A stretch of 64,000 nucleotides of DNA. Source: Dyella sp. BiH032. GTDB taxonomy: Bacteria > Pseudomonadota > Gammaproteobacteria > Xanthomonadales > Rhodanobacteraceae. Below the pieces are notes generated by a model. It was given only the letters and a program-made list of their open reading frames with translations, had not been told where the DNA came from and did not search any database. Location: positions 124,001 through 188,000 of the forward strand of contig NZ_CP134868.1 in assembly GCF_031954525.1 (NCBI RefSeq), in the 5' to 3' direction. The position numbers and the translations under genes were made by a program. Below, piece after piece: positions 19,401-27,828 of the stretch (positions are counted from its first letter, which is position 1; every line of letters begins with the position of its first letter).

Positions 19401-21394
19401 GTGCAGGCACCCTGACCCTCACGGGCACCAACACCTACGCGGGTGGCACGAGCATCAGCCGGGGCACGCTTCAGATTGGCGATGGCGGCACGACCGGCAC
19501 CATCGTCGGCCCGGTGGCCAACAATGGAACGCTCGCGTTCGCGCACGGCGATGATTTGTCCTTCTCGGGCGCGATCAGCGGCGCCGGCTCCGTGGTGCAG
19601 AACGGCACCGGCACGCTCACTTTGTCGGGCGCCAATTCCTACACCGGTGGCACCATCATCAACGCAGGTCGCCTGAAGGGCGACACCAACAGCATCAAGG
19701 GCGACATCGTCGACAACGGGAGCCTGCAGCTCGATCAGGCCAGCGACGGCGTCTACGCCGGCGTCCTGTCCGGGCAAGGCAACTTCCTCAAGTCCGGAGC
19801 CGGAACTCTCATCCTCAACGGCAAAAATACGTTCTCGGGCACGACGAACATCGCTGCCGGAACGCTCGAAGTGGGCGATGCATCGACGCCGACCGCTCTG
19901 CTGGGTGGACACATCGATGTTGGCACCGCCGGCACCCTGCGCGGTCACGGCACGATCAGCGGCGACGTCGTGAACAACGGTATCGTCCGCCCGGGCGGCT
20001 CGATTGGCACCCTCACGATCAACGGCAACTTCACCCAGACCAGCGGTGGCCAGCTGCTGATCGACACGGCCGCCGATGGCACGGGTAGCCGCCTCGTGGT
20101 GAACGGCGCCGTCGCGCTCGCGGGCAGTGCGCTTTTGATCCTGCCGTCGTCGGACTGGAAGGCAAATACGAACTACCAGGTGCTGACCGCTACCGGTCCA
20201 GTTACCGGCCAGTTTGCCTCGGTCGCCTCCAACTTCGCCTTCGTAAATCCGACCCTCAGCTACGGTACCGACAACGTCGGGTTTGTTCTTGAGCGTAACG
20301 ACGTGACATTCCCGACAGTGGCAGGCACCCGCAACGCGAAGGCTGCTGCTGCTGCCGCGGAATCGCTCGGAGCTGGGGCTGCCGTCTATGACGCTCTCGT
20401 CCTCCTCGACGATGTAACTGCAGCCAAGGCTTTCGAACAGCTGCAGGGCGACATCCACGCAAGCACTCGCACGGCGATCCTTGAGAACGACCGTTACGTT
20501 CGCGACGCGATTGGTGCGCACCTCGCCGGAGTGGCCAGCGAAGCAAACGGACACGCCGAGACCAGCCAGGCGGGCGTCACTGCATGGACCTCCGTGTGGG
20601 GTCACTGGGGCTCGCACGACAGCGACGGCAACGCAGCTGAGCTGGACAGCAACGGCAGCGGCCTGGTCGTTGGCGCCGATCTGGCGGTCGGTGGCGATGC
20701 CCGTATTGGTGCCCTGCTTGGACAGGGACAGGGCACGGCCCGCAGCCAGGGTCCGGCCACCTCGGCCCATCACGTGGACACCTACGCCGGTCTCTACGGT
20801 GACACGAAGGTTGGTGCCGTTCGTGTGCAGGCTGGCGCGGTCTACGGCTGGCAGAAGGTGAACGCGTCCCGCTCGATGAGCTTCGGCGCCGTCAATGGTC
20901 AGGCGGTCAGCCGTTATGACGCCAACACGGCGCAGGCGTTCTTCGATGCCGGCTATGAGTTCTCGCTTGGTCGCAGCACGGTCGCACCGTTCGTCAATGT
21001 CGCTTACGACCGCATCACCACCGACGACATCCATGAGCACGGCTCCGCCGCCGCGCTGAACGTTTCGGGCGACGACAGCGCCGTCACCGTTAGCACACTG
21101 GGCGCCCGCGGCAGCTTCAACTTGGATGATCGCGGTGGTCTTCGCGCCAACGTGAGTCTCGGCTGGCAGCACGCCTCGGGCGATATCACCCCGGTGGCCG
21201 CGGAACGCTTCGCCGCAGGCGGCAACACGTTCAACGTCTCCGGCGTGCCGGTTGCGAAGAACGTCGCCGCGGTGTCCGGTGGTGTGAGCTTCGATGTATC
21301 TCCGGCTGTGACCGTCGACGCGACCTACGGCGGGCAGTTCGGTAGCCACGCGACGGATCAGTCCGCTCGCATGAGCCTCACCTGGCGGTTCTAA
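16436..21394 (+). CDS. giant Gly-rich autotransporter adhesin (type Va)
   Basis: A 1652-residue protein starting at TTG 16436 with AGGGAG eight bases upstream. Residues 1-25 (MNKTYRVVFNRALKVLQVAS) are an extended signal peptide region, followed by a hydrophobic signal core ending AFAA near residue 68. The passenger has two Gly/Asn/Ala-rich tracts (about 69-290 and 490-720) with a PE_PGRS-like look. Autotransporter-associated beta-helix repeats follow (about 900-1240), such as GTLTLTGTNTYAGGTSI. The last 270 residues form the outer-membrane barrel, ending WRF. It is probably a surface adhesin or aggregation factor. It is a single gene followed by a terminator. High-GC antisense frames opposite it are shadows of the Gly repeats. 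Confidence 0.95.
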   Translation: MNKTYRVVFNRALKVLQVASEHTSSHSSNASGADERRRAPAQTTLSIALAGVLALSTFMAPPAAFAASSLDGQAGASGASGGQGGAGGDNVSHGGDGSSGSTGGDGIATDLGGGAGKGGAAVTSPGGTATNGGGAGASSSGAGNGSGGAGGGLITGGSGAGGGGGSNPFGTPGQKTGGGGGGGGALGLAVTSTGSNGDSITGGNGGAGGDGQDINMSGGGGGGGAGVAVSNSTTTFSNVGTITGGTGGNAGMSSGTFAGAGGGGAGALLSDGATLINSGAINGGRTPTGTGLSHTLGNPDAGDGVAIASGTLVNNAGATIRGGDVGVLGTTDGFGGVGIRVVGDNAHVVNAGLVYGGKSANGSRSNAVDITGVGAVLELQQFSQFFGNVVSHASDSELRLGGTGDATFDLTSISSTAPAAYTSGRALFYGFASYSKTGAGRWTLIGNTSADVSWTVDEGALVIGDGTNATSLATLSVNSAGNVQVANGSTIWGKNGAVGDGQPGGWGGYGDSAIYVDSGTVTNAGSLLAGNGGAGASGNGAQPTQAIGTNGATGSGGQTGGFGGVGGDGINGDSFTLTNTGLVRGGNGGAGGTANGGAGGQGGNGADGMPAMPSPFGDGSPGFTGGTGGAGGTGGRGGDGGNGVSGVAFTVINTGTISGGNGGLGGEAHGGAAGLGGNGGQAGLPGITQNGAQGAAGVAGAEGTPGAMGAGGAGIYSFGNSLVVNGGLIEGGLSGDGIERANAVTLTGGGNTVVLEAGYSFKGNVVSEQDAGPAFAMFMAPPTPTAGDTLALGGDANASFDVSGIVSAAAASSATTQYAGFKFFRKSGNSTWTLQGTTSEVTNWSVEGGTLAISSDQNLGNQAGALALNGGTLENTAALTSARAISIAQDGGTLQTDADLTLTGTISGAQTGVGTLTKTGTGTLAIASTNAYAGTVVISEGTLQYGTGGAAGGLGNANVVDNATLAFNRSDAVAYTGTVSGSGAIVQKGAGTLTLTGTNTYAGGTSISRGTLQIGDGGTTGTIVGPVANNGTLAFAHGDDLSFSGAISGAGSVVQNGTGTLTLSGANSYTGGTIINAGRLKGDTNSIKGDIVDNGSLQLDQASDGVYAGVLSGQGNFLKSGAGTLILNGKNTFSGTTNIAAGTLEVGDASTPTALLGGHIDVGTAGTLRGHGTISGDVVNNGIVRPGGSIGTLTINGNFTQTSGGQLLIDTAADGTGSRLVVNGAVALAGSALLILPSSDWKANTNYQVLTATGPVTGQFASVASNFAFVNPTLSYGTDNVGFVLERNDVTFPTVAGTRNAKAAAAAAESLGAGAAVYDALVLLDDVTAAKAFEQLQGDIHASTRTAILENDRYVRDAIGAHLAGVASEANGHAETSQAGVTAWTSVWGHWGSHDSDGNAAELDSNGSGLVVGADLAVGGDARIGALLGQGQGTARSQGPATSAHHVDTYAGLYGDTKVGAVRVQAGAVYGWQKVNASRSMSFGAVNGQAVSRYDANTAQAFFDAGYEFSLGRSTVAPFVNVAYDRITTDDIHEHGSAAALNVSGDDSAVTVSTLGARGSFNLDDRGGLRANVSLGWQHASGDITPVAAERFAAGGNTFNVSGVPVAKNVAAVSGGVSFDVSPAVTVDATYGGQFGSHATDQSARMSLTWRF

Positions 21395-21401
21395 GAAGGA
21401 C

Positions 21402-21431
21402 GGCGCCGCGACTCGTAACGAGCGCGGCGCC
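21402..21431 (+). terminator. intrinsic terminator-like hairpin after the autotransporter gene
   Basis: GGCGCCGCG (21402-21410) pairs with CGCGGCGCC (21423-21431), with an inner CTCG/CGAG stem and a TAA loop. It begins eight bases after the autotransporter stop. The following bases (TTGCTC) are only weakly T-rich, so termination may be partial. Confidence 0.7.
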
Positions 21432-21497
21432 TTGCTCTACCTCGGACCGGGAACCAGAACGCCCGGTCGCAAGCTAGGCAACAAGGCAAGGGCGCTA

Positions 21498-21689
21498 TCA
21501 GCGCCCGCCCTTCGCCAGCGCCCAGGCCTCGGAATCCTCAATCCTCACGCGTGCGCTCGCCCCCTCGCGCACCTGGCCAGCACGCGCATCCGCGTCCGAC
21601 CAGACCCTGCGGCGGGCCACCTCACGAGGCTTGCCACCTTCCCAGATGACGACGACCCACTCGCACATGGCGCGCTTTGCCTTTCGCAT
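21498..21689 (-). CDS. small charged hypothetical protein (63 aa)
   Basis: The ATG at 21689 follows GAGGAGA at eight bases, a strong ribosome-binding site that favours this frame over longer overlapping ones. The 63-residue product is rich in Arg, Ala, Glu and Trp. It opens with MRKAKRAMCEWVVVIWEGG and is probably a small beta-strand protein. No family is recognised. It is convergent with the autotransporter gene. Confidence 0.5.
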   Translation of the reverse strand: MRKAKRAMCEWVVVIWEGGKPREVARRRVWSDADARAGQVREGASARVRIEDSEAWALAKGGR

Positions 21690-22165
21690 TTCTGATCTCC
21701 TCTGCTGAATCCCTCTTGAGCATAGGAGTGGGACATCTCAGACGACGATACTCACGTGCGGGCGCTGGTAATGATTGAACAGCGTTCCGGCTCCGTTTGA
21801 ACAACGCGCTGCTGTTGGTCACTCTGCAGCTGTTGCTCAATCAGAGCAGTTCCGAAAGGTCCGGGAACGCGCACGAAAGATTATTGCGAACTCGGCCGGC
21901 AATAGGCCAAAACGGTTACTGATAGCAATCAACTGATGACCGCACAGCGCGCGACCAACAGGTGCGCGACCAAATGGGGCTTTTCCGAGACCGCCTTCAC
22001 GCCGCCAGTGGCCACAGAAGCGCGCCAAAGCGAACCGTTCCACGGCCAGCGCACGTCCCCTGCACGCATGTCATGACGGGGCGTCTGGCCGTCGATCATC
22101 GAGGTTTGCTCGCCGCGGTCGAACGAAAGATCGACCCACCGGGTGATGGCGACATTCGTTAGTCG
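21690..22165. other. gene-free stretch
   Basis: About 475 bases with no frame that has both a ribosome-binding site and normal codon bias. It contains two related heptamers (TGAACAG and TGAACAA) near 21775-21805. It presumably holds the promoter of the 63-residue gene. Nothing else is supportable. Confidence 0.3.
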
Positions 22166-23317
22166 TCAGTGAACAGAGCAAGTGAGGTTTTGATAGCTAC
22201 CGTTTGAGCCCAGGTTCGAGCTAACCACCGACGTCTGCTGCCCAGGGACCCACCCTACGTCATGCGCGTGGAGCACGTCATCGTTCCCGGTCACGCTGTT
22301 ATGTCGCGAGAACGTCACATCAACTGAGCAATAGATTCCGCTCGCTCCCGCGTTGCTTACGACTACATTGAATATGCACGTCGATGGATCGCTGGGATCC
22401 TGGCACATTGTTCCGTAGGTAGAGCTGAAATTCGCCGTCGGTTGCGGGGTCGGACTCACGGGTGATGCAGCTGGCACGCTGGATGGGTGATTGGCTGGGC
22501 CAGATGGCGTTGGATACGTCCCAACGGTTTGCGGTAGTGAAGCTCCGGACGGCGACGAAACTGTGTTGAAGGGTTGGAACGCTGGTTGGTTCGACGCCGT
22601 GGCCGGCTGCTGTCCCTTCGCCGTGCTCGCTAGTAGGGCTGCCTGACGCGCAGCCTGCGCCGCTTGCTCCGCGGATAGTTCCGCTCGTCGCGCGGCCAAC
22701 TCATTGCTTCGCACCTGTTGAGTTGCGTCGGCAGAAGCCTTGATGCGCAGCGCAGACGTAAATACTTCAGTCGCGGCCCCGAGCATTGCGACCCCTATGC
22801 TTTCCTCTTTGGGCTCATTGGCACCCGACGTGTCGCCGCTTACCTTGATCAACGTGATCGTATAGATCAAGGCCTTATTGGGAGGCACCGGCGAACCCGG
22901 GTTGTCGCCGTAAGCCAGTTCAGGCTGCAGAAAGAGCCGACTCTCTTCGCCCTCGCGCATCAAGAGAAGCCCGGCGCGAAGCCCCGGAATCATCGTCTCC
23001 ACCGGCAGGGTGGCCCTGGCAGACTTTAGCGTCGTGCCATCGGGGAGGCCTAAGTCGTACCAGAAGGTAACGGTCGAGTGAGGCCCAGGGGCGTGTCCGG
23101 TGCCCTGCATTAGCACTTGATACTGTAAGCCCGAGTCAGTTGTGTGGATCCCAGGCGTAGACTGATTCCTGGTGAAGAGTTCGCGCGCCTCTCGCAGATT
23201 GCTTTCAGTATCCCCAGGGGTAGCAACCTCGGCCGCACAAGGGTCTGGCCATGGGGCGCTGACGACCAGCGCCCACGTAACGAAAACACCTCGCACCAAA
23301 GAAATAAGGGGCTTCAT
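22166..23317 (-). CDS. exported FKBP-type peptidyl-prolyl isomerase with C-terminal extension
   Basis: The ATG at 23317 follows GGAGG at eight bases. The 383-residue product has a signal peptide (about residues 1-28). An FKBP domain spans about residues 55-160, with DSGLQYQVLMQGTGHAPG at its start, VIPGL-like ETMIPGLRAGLLLMREGEES and QPELAYGD, then ALIYTITLIKV at the end. These match the MIP/FkpA-like consensus. A helical Ala-rich section follows, then a Pro/Ser-rich linker and a C-terminal beta domain with three cysteines. It should assist folding of exported proteins. The C-terminal module is not one I recognise. It is monocistronic. Confidence 0.85.
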   Translation of the reverse strand: MKPLISLVRGVFVTWALVVSAPWPDPCAAEVATPGDTESNLREARELFTRNQSTPGIHTTDSGLQYQVLMQGTGHAPGPHSTVTFWYDLGLPDGTTLKSARATLPVETMIPGLRAGLLLMREGEESRLFLQPELAYGDNPGSPVPPNKALIYTITLIKVSGDTSGANEPKEESIGVAMLGAATEVFTSALRIKASADATQQVRSNELAARRAELSAEQAAQAARQAALLASTAKGQQPATASNQPAFQPFNTVSSPSGASLPQTVGTYPTPSGPANHPSSVPAASPVSPTPQPTANFSSTYGTMCQDPSDPSTCIFNVVVSNAGASGIYCSVDVTFSRHNSVTGNDDVLHAHDVGWVPGQQTSVVSSNLGSNGSYQNLTCSVH

Positions 23318-23427
23318 CGAGACGCCTCCCACCTAGTACTGCGGCTAAGTAGATCAAGCCGCCTTTCTGACGACCATCAGCCAGATGGCCAAACGGTGCC
23401 CCTGACACACATGGTCAGTACCAGCAG

Positions 23428-23471
23428 GGTGTTCAGTGGTCGCCGGAATTGGTGTTCAGTCAGACCGGAAT
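23428..23471. repeat. two tandem copies of a 22-base repeat, possible IS21-type end relic
   Basis: GGTGTTCAGT, five bases, then CCGGAAT appears at 23428-23449 and again at 23451-23471. Short multi-copy repeats of this kind are typical of IS21-family ends, but no istA or istB gene is present here. The pair lies in the 160-base gap between the FKBP gene and the convergent-side gene ending at 23478. Confidence 0.5.
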
Positions 23472-23477
23472 CCGCAC

Positions 23478-24230
23478 TCACGCGAGCAGCGCGATCGGTA
23501 CTTCGTGAACAAAAGGCGGAGCGTGCGGCATAGCTGCATCGAGCTCGAGCAGCGCGGCGCCGGTGAGCAGATATACGCGCTCGAACGTTTGCGCGAGTGG
23601 TAGCGACGCACCGAGCATGTCGAGCGCGCTGCCCAACTCGACGTTCAACCCTGTGTTGTCGTAGATGAGCAGGTCACATCGCTCGACCGTCAGCGGTGCA
23701 CGCACGTACCGATCGGTCTTCTTCGTTATCGCATCCCCGATCAGCGCAAGCCAGCATTTGAGCGTCGCCGCCGGATCGTCGTCCCTAGGCAACCGTGTGG
23801 CGGGTGGGTGTTCTATGAGCCGAGCGACTAGCGCTTCCATGTCGCGTCCGGACATCGATGCTGCACTCGACAGCGACAAGAACTGGACAGCGTCCGGCAC
23901 ATCAGTCAGACCGGCACGTGCCGCGAAACTGAGGAAGCGCGCATAGCTGGCGTCGACAGCCTGCGTGACTTCCAAGCCCGTTTCGTGGGTGCCGGTTTGA
24001 ATGGTGAAGTCCGGCCTTTCACCTGGCCAAGCGATCACGGGAAACGCCAAGCGGTGACTCGAAGCAAGGGCGCTCAGGTGCCGCGCCAAAGCCCATTCCT
24101 CGGTGGCGTTCTTCGCAAGCCGCGCTCGCTCTCGCCCTGGCGCGTCACCCAGGGCCACGCCGGCAGCCAGTAGCCCACCGGCATCCGCAAACAGCTGACC
24201 AGCAAACGTAGACGTTCCCCGAGTTCCCAC
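23478..24230 (-). CDS. hypothetical protein (250 aa), possible nuclease-like core
   Basis: A 250-residue frame from a GTG at 24230. Near residues 72-95 RPDFTIQ is followed by TGLEVTQA, an arrangement seen in some PD-(D/E)XK-like proteins (D, then E with a following polar residue). The usual Lys is absent, so this is only a suggestion. The rest is helical and Leu-rich. No signal peptide or membrane span is evident. It has no clear operon partner. Confidence 0.5.
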   Translation of the reverse strand: MGTRGTSTFAGQLFADAGGLLAAGVALGDAPGRERARLAKNATEEWALARHLSALASSHRLAFPVIAWPGERPDFTIQTGTHETGLEVTQAVDASYARFLSFAARAGLTDVPDAVQFLSLSSAASMSGRDMEALVARLIEHPPATRLPRDDDPAATLKCWLALIGDAITKKTDRYVRAPLTVERCDLLIYDNTGLNVELGSALDMLGASLPLAQTFERVYLLTGAALLELDAAMPHAPPFVHEVPIALLA

Positions 24231-24327
24231 ACGGTGCTCCCAAAGTCGCTGCGAAACGAAGCCTGATTTTTACCGGCACCCATCGTGGACCACCCTGAGT
24301 GAGATCGCAAAAATCGAGGGCATCTCA

Positions 24328-24534
24328 GTGGCGAAAGGAACGTGGTATCCAACCAAGCAGGCATGGGCGGAGGCGAGGGCGGCCGAGTGCAAAAAGCAGG
24401 CTGAGGAGCTGAAGTTCCGGCCCACGAACAGAGCTCACAAAACGCACGAGAAGTACGCCGATATCCGGTTCCTCAACAGCGAGGCTAGGCGCTTTGCCGC
24501 CTTGGCGGCGCGGTATGAAGCGGCGGGGCTCTGA
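24328..24534 (+). CDS. small helical hypothetical protein (68 aa)
   Basis: GTG start with GAGGG seven bases upstream. The 68-residue product is Lys/Arg/Glu/Ala-rich, helical and free of Cys except one. The motif HKTHEKYADIRFLNSEARR is near its centre. No family is recognised. It diverges from the gene at 23478-24230. Confidence 0.45.
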   Translation: MAKGTWYPTKQAWAEARAAECKKQAEELKFRPTNRAHKTHEKYADIRFLNSEARRFAALAARYEAAGL

Positions 24535-24557
24535 CCACTTATATCGCGACAACGGAT

Positions 24558-25118
24558 TCAAGCTCCGGTGTTCTGTCTACCGCTTCGGCTCCGCGCCCCA
24601 GGCACCGCATAGGCCTCATAATTCATCACTTTCCCGTTCAAGACACGCTCCCAAAGTACACGGCGCACGTCTTCGGGGATTTCATCCCACTGAACGAGGT
24701 CAATGCCAGCCACGTCGTAATCGCCGTTCGCCTTCATTGCCGCATAATTCTCTGACAGCGTCGTAATTCGAACCTGCTCAAGGTCGCGAAGGACTCGAAT
24801 GAAAGCCTCCGCGTCCCTAGGCCCAGCGAGGTCGCCTTCCACGAGTGCGGTGAGTCGCGTCTGCAACCGCTTGAAGTGCTCCAGTGTTAGGCGCTGCCGG
24901 GGATCGGCAAGCGCGGATCTCGATACCTCGCCTGTGAAGAAGCGGATCTGTCTTGCCAACCGGTTCGACACAATGTGCGTGTACCACGCGCGCGCCATTG
25001 ATGGCGTTATGCCGGGCCGGCCGGCAAGCCACAGCATCTCGTCGTATAGCGAGCGCAGCCGCTCGTTCAGGTCGTCCGGAAGGGGGGTCGACAAATCCAA
25101 CTCTCGACTCAACGGCAA
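24558..25118 (-). CDS. hypothetical helical protein (186 aa)
   Basis: The 186-residue product is mostly helical with many Arg and Leu residues (MLWLAGRPGITPSMARAW near residue 28). Its C-terminus is basic. There is no membrane span or known motif. It is convergent with the short gene before it and divergent from the next small gene. Base composition is like its surroundings. Confidence 0.5.
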   Translation of the reverse strand: MPLSRELDLSTPLPDDLNERLRSLYDEMLWLAGRPGITPSMARAWYTHIVSNRLARQIRFFTGEVSRSALADPRQRLTLEHFKRLQTRLTALVEGDLAGPRDAEAFIRVLRDLEQVRITTLSENYAAMKANGDYDVAGIDLVQWDEIPEDVRRVLWERVLNGKVMNYEAYAVPGARSRSGRQNTGA

Positions 25119-25336
25119 GCGCTCCCTATAGCGATGGCGCCATTCTGCCGGAGCGCGGCCGAGCCGGGCACCTTAGGCCCCGGCCAAGCGGGTAAGCTAT
25201 TGCTGTCGGACCGCATACGGTTCCGCTGATGGCTGGCCAGCACGACCGCCACGCATTTAGCCGCCATCGATAGTTTGACCGCCCAAGGACATTAGCGGAC
25301 GTACGGTGAGCTAGACATCTGATCGGGGATACGACC

Positions 25337-25576
25337 ATGGCGACGCGACAAAACCTTGCGAAGCAGCTGGATGAGCTGGATGCAGCCATTGATGACATGA
25401 AGAAGATGCACCCGGACCCAAGCGAATTCTGGCCAGAATTCGCCGGCATGGCGGACGTCATACTCGACCAGGCTTCTGCCGAGGACTACGACTGGGTGAA
25501 TGCCCGAACGGACGAGATCCTGGCCAAACACCATCTCGCAATTCCGCCTCAGGTGCCCTCCGAAGATGTGCGGTAG
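25337..25576 (+). CDS. small acidic hypothetical protein (79 aa)
   Basis: The 79-residue acidic product forms two helices by eye (LAKQLDELDAAIDDMKKM and a C-terminal one). Its last codons overlap the start of the SRAP gene by 11 bases, so translation is probably coupled. That suggests a connection to the SRAP function, which I cannot specify. Confidence 0.55.
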   Translation: MATRQNLAKQLDELDAAIDDMKKMHPDPSEFWPEFAGMADVILDQASAEDYDWVNARTDEILAKHHLAIPPQVPSEDVR

Positions 25577-26258
25577 GTACGGTAGCTACCCCATCGGTTT
25601 GTCCCGCAACGACAAGGCTGCGATCCAGCAGCTTGGCCTCGATCTGGAGAGCGCAGTAAATCAGCGCGAGCCAATCTACAACTTGTGCCCGATGATGCGC
25701 GCGCCGGTCGTTTTTCAGGGTGAGCGCGACTTGGAAATTCACGCGTTCAAGTGGGGTTTGATGCCCTCGTGGGCCAAAGACACAAAGGATGCCTCTAAGC
25801 GAATTAATGCGAAGGTGGAGACGGTTACTAAGCTTCCCAGTTACCGCGTGGCATTCAAAAAGCGTCGCTGCTTGGTGCCCATGTCCGCTTACTACGAGTG
25901 GAAGGGCGACAAGCCTCCGAAGCAGCCCTATCTCATCCACAAAACCGACAACACGCTTCTCATGGCCGCGGGACTCTGGGAAGTTTGGAAAGACCCTAAG
26001 GACCCGGGCGCCGAATGGCTGCGAACGTTCACTGTGATCACTGGTGAGCCCGGCAAGGTCAGCGGCGATATTCACGACCGCCAGCCGGTTTTTCTCCCTT
26101 CGGATCGCTGGGAGCATTGGTTGCTCGGCACACCAGAGGAAGCAGAGCAGGCGATTAGGGACGTCCCGGAGCCGGACCTTACCTACTTCCCAATCTCTAA
26201 GGCGATCAACAATCCGCGCAACCAAGGGCCGGAGCTAATCCAAGAGGTAACGTTGTGA
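25566..26258 (+). CDS. yedK: SRAP (YedK/HMCES) abasic-site protein
   Basis: The start at ATG 25566 exposes the obligatory MCGRY N-terminus; Cys2 forms the covalent bond with abasic sites in single-stranded DNA. Other SRAP hallmarks are present. An Asn follows the Tyr in IYNLCP near residue 38. WGLMPSW, INAKVETV, RRCLVPMSAYYEW with the catalytic Glu, and HDRQPVFLP with the catalytic His also appear. The 230-residue length is normal. SRAP proteins protect abasic sites and are linked to the SOS response. The stop overlaps the following Cys-rich gene, and the start overlaps the preceding small gene. Confidence 0.93.
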   Translation: MCGRYGSYPIGLSRNDKAAIQQLGLDLESAVNQREPIYNLCPMMRAPVVFQGERDLEIHAFKWGLMPSWAKDTKDASKRINAKVETVTKLPSYRVAFKKRRCLVPMSAYYEWKGDKPPKQPYLIHKTDNTLLMAAGLWEVWKDPKDPGAEWLRTFTVITGEPGKVSGDIHDRQPVFLPSDRWEHWLLGTPEEAEQAIRDVPEPDLTYFPISKAINNPRNQGPELIQEVTL

Positions 26259-26500
26259 GTACGAACACGCCCAGCGAGGCCGGCAAGCTCCGATACCCTG
26301 AGGGCGACGGCTACATGACGGTGCTTCAGGAGCCAGTTCCCTGCACCTGCAAGGCGACATGCCATCCCCTTTGCGCGGGCGAATGTGGCTGTGAAGCATG
26401 CTCGCTTATGTTCACGATGTTCTGTGACGAGGCTGGATGTTTCCCTGAGACGAAGACGGAGCTCGAACAGGCCATTATTCGCTATCGCGGTGAGCTATAA
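26255..26500 (+). CDS. Cys-rich mini-protein (81 aa)
   Basis: The GTG start overlaps the SRAP stop (GTGA). The 81-residue product has nine cysteines at about 30, 32, 36, 40, 44, 46, 49, 57 and 62, in a CTCKATC, HPLC, GECGCEAC pattern. That could bind metal such as zinc or form a redox cluster. No signal peptide is visible, so it is probably cytoplasmic and metal-bound rather than disulfide-bonded. I recognise no named family. The overlap implies co-production with SRAP. Confidence 0.6.
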   Translation: MSTNTPSEAGKLRYPEGDGYMTVLQEPVPCTCKATCHPLCAGECGCEACSLMFTMFCDEAGCFPETKTELEQAIIRYRGEL

Positions 26501-26501
26501 G

Positions 26502-27317
26502 TCACTGTGGCTCGTCTTCAACCCACTCACCAGAGGCGAACTCGATGGGGGCGGTCGGACCTGAAGGCACGATGCCCGTCACGCGAAGTGTTCCGTTCGA
26601 CATGACCTCAAATACAAACGGCTCATGCCCGGCTGCTCGTAGCTTCTTCAAGCCCTCGGGGTCGCTTTCCAACCACGCCGTGAACACCGCTGTTTGATAT
26701 TCATCAGCAACCTGCACAAATCGCTCAGCCGTATAGGCGACGCGGCCCGGTGCGACGTACCGACCACCCCAAATGGCGGTAGGATTCATTGGGTCTATTT
26801 GCGCTGCCGTTGCCTGAGCTGGGAGCCCCGCCGCTCCGTTCTGCACACCATGTGTACCTCGTAGCACGCCGAGTAGTGGGGCAGCTAACAGACTGCCATC
26901 CTCGCCCCTGGTCGGCTCCAACGCCGCCAATCGCGTCTCGATGGCACTTCGCACGGAATCACGCACGCCCAGAACGAACGGGCACATGCCTCCGTTTGTC
27001 ATCAGCTTTTCCACAAACCACGGAATGAGGCCATCCAACAGCTCATCTTCAGTGCGAGCCGCCGCGGTGACGACACCGGCCGAATTGATGTTGCCCAGGA
27101 AGCCGATGTAGCGAACTGGTACCTCACGAATCTTTGGGAGGCGGGGCTCAATGTACGTCCGCCAGGCTGGCGGAGACTGAGCGAGGAAGAGCTCCAGCCG
27201 GTCCCGGCCTTCTGGCGATTCCTCGAACACGGCAGCTAGGTTCTGCTCTCTCGGGGATCGCTCATTCAACTGGCTCAAGGCGAATTGCAGGTGGTCCCAA
27301 CGTTTGAGGTTGCTCAT
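26502..27317 (-). CDS. hypothetical protein (271 aa)
   Basis: A 271-residue product from ATG 27317. It is mixed alpha/beta with no cysteine-pair motif, signal peptide or membrane span. A recognisable turn VRYIGFLGNINSAGVV lies near residue 68 and a beta-rich C-terminus follows. I do not recognise a family. It is convergent with the Cys-rich gene, one base apart. Confidence 0.55.
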   Translation of the reverse strand: MSNLKRWDHLQFALSQLNERSPREQNLAAVFEESPEGRDRLELFLAQSPPAWRTYIEPRLPKIREVPVRYIGFLGNINSAGVVTAAARTEDELLDGLIPWFVEKLMTNGGMCPFVLGVRDSVRSAIETRLAALEPTRGEDGSLLAAPLLGVLRGTHGVQNGAAGLPAQATAAQIDPMNPTAIWGGRYVAPGRVAYTAERFVQVADEYQTAVFTAWLESDPEGLKKLRAAGHEPFVFEVMSNGTLRVTGIVPSGPTAPIEFASGEWVEDEPQ

Positions 27318-27461
27318 GCGCTAGATGCTCGGGCGGGAGGGCGTGCCCGGCAAGTGTGAACTGACGCTTGCCGTTCAGCTATGCGTTCTGCGGGTCATTA
27401 ATTTTATCGCGGTGACCAATCTCCGGTCGCCAATCGACATCAACAACAGTGGATAAACTCG

Positions 27462-27722
27462 ATGAAAGAAATGATCAAAGGCAGTTTTAACGCTGACGGC
27501 GTGGCCTGGGACTACGAAGCGTGGTTTGCGCAGGACAACGAAGGAACGCCGCTCGCAGCCATCCGGCATCGGCGACAGGGGACCACCGATGCGTGGACAC
27601 CGACCACCCCAATCACGCTCCATCTACGGCATGCGTACACCCTGGAGCAGCTGGCGTTCGCTCATTTTGGGAGTGTGCTCGACATGTCGGTCGAGGAGGG
27701 AGACTTCGTTAAGACGCGGTAG
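27462..27722 (+). CDS. small hypothetical protein (86 aa)
   Basis: The 86-residue product is beta-rich in its first half (DGVAWDYEAWFAQDNEG) and has a short helical end. It has no known motif. It is divergent from the preceding gene and ends before a bidirectional hairpin terminator. Confidence 0.45.
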   Translation: MKEMIKGSFNADGVAWDYEAWFAQDNEGTPLAAIRHRRQGTTDAWTPTTPITLHLRHAYTLEQLAFAHFGSVLDMSVEEGDFVKTR

Positions 27723-27756
27723 CGAACGGGGCCGTGCCATCACGCATAGATGCAGC

Positions 27757-27785
27757 GAAGGGTCCCGCCACACGCGTGACCCTTC
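27757..27785. terminator. bidirectional hairpin between convergent genes
   Basis: GAAGGGTC (27757-27764) pairs perfectly with GACCCTTC (27778-27785) across a 13-base loop. It lies 35 bases after the small + strand gene and 44 bases before the stop of the large minus-strand gene. It has no T-run, so it could be a weak terminator for both. Confidence 0.55.
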
Positions 27786-27828
27786 CTAACGTGGGTTGCA
27801 CAAGGCGGCCAACGGGTGGGGCTCATGC

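Noticed and set aside
19373..21349. 658-residue minus-strand frame opposite the beta-helix and barrel
   Set aside because: Antisense shadow of a clear outer-membrane protein, without a ribosome-binding site.
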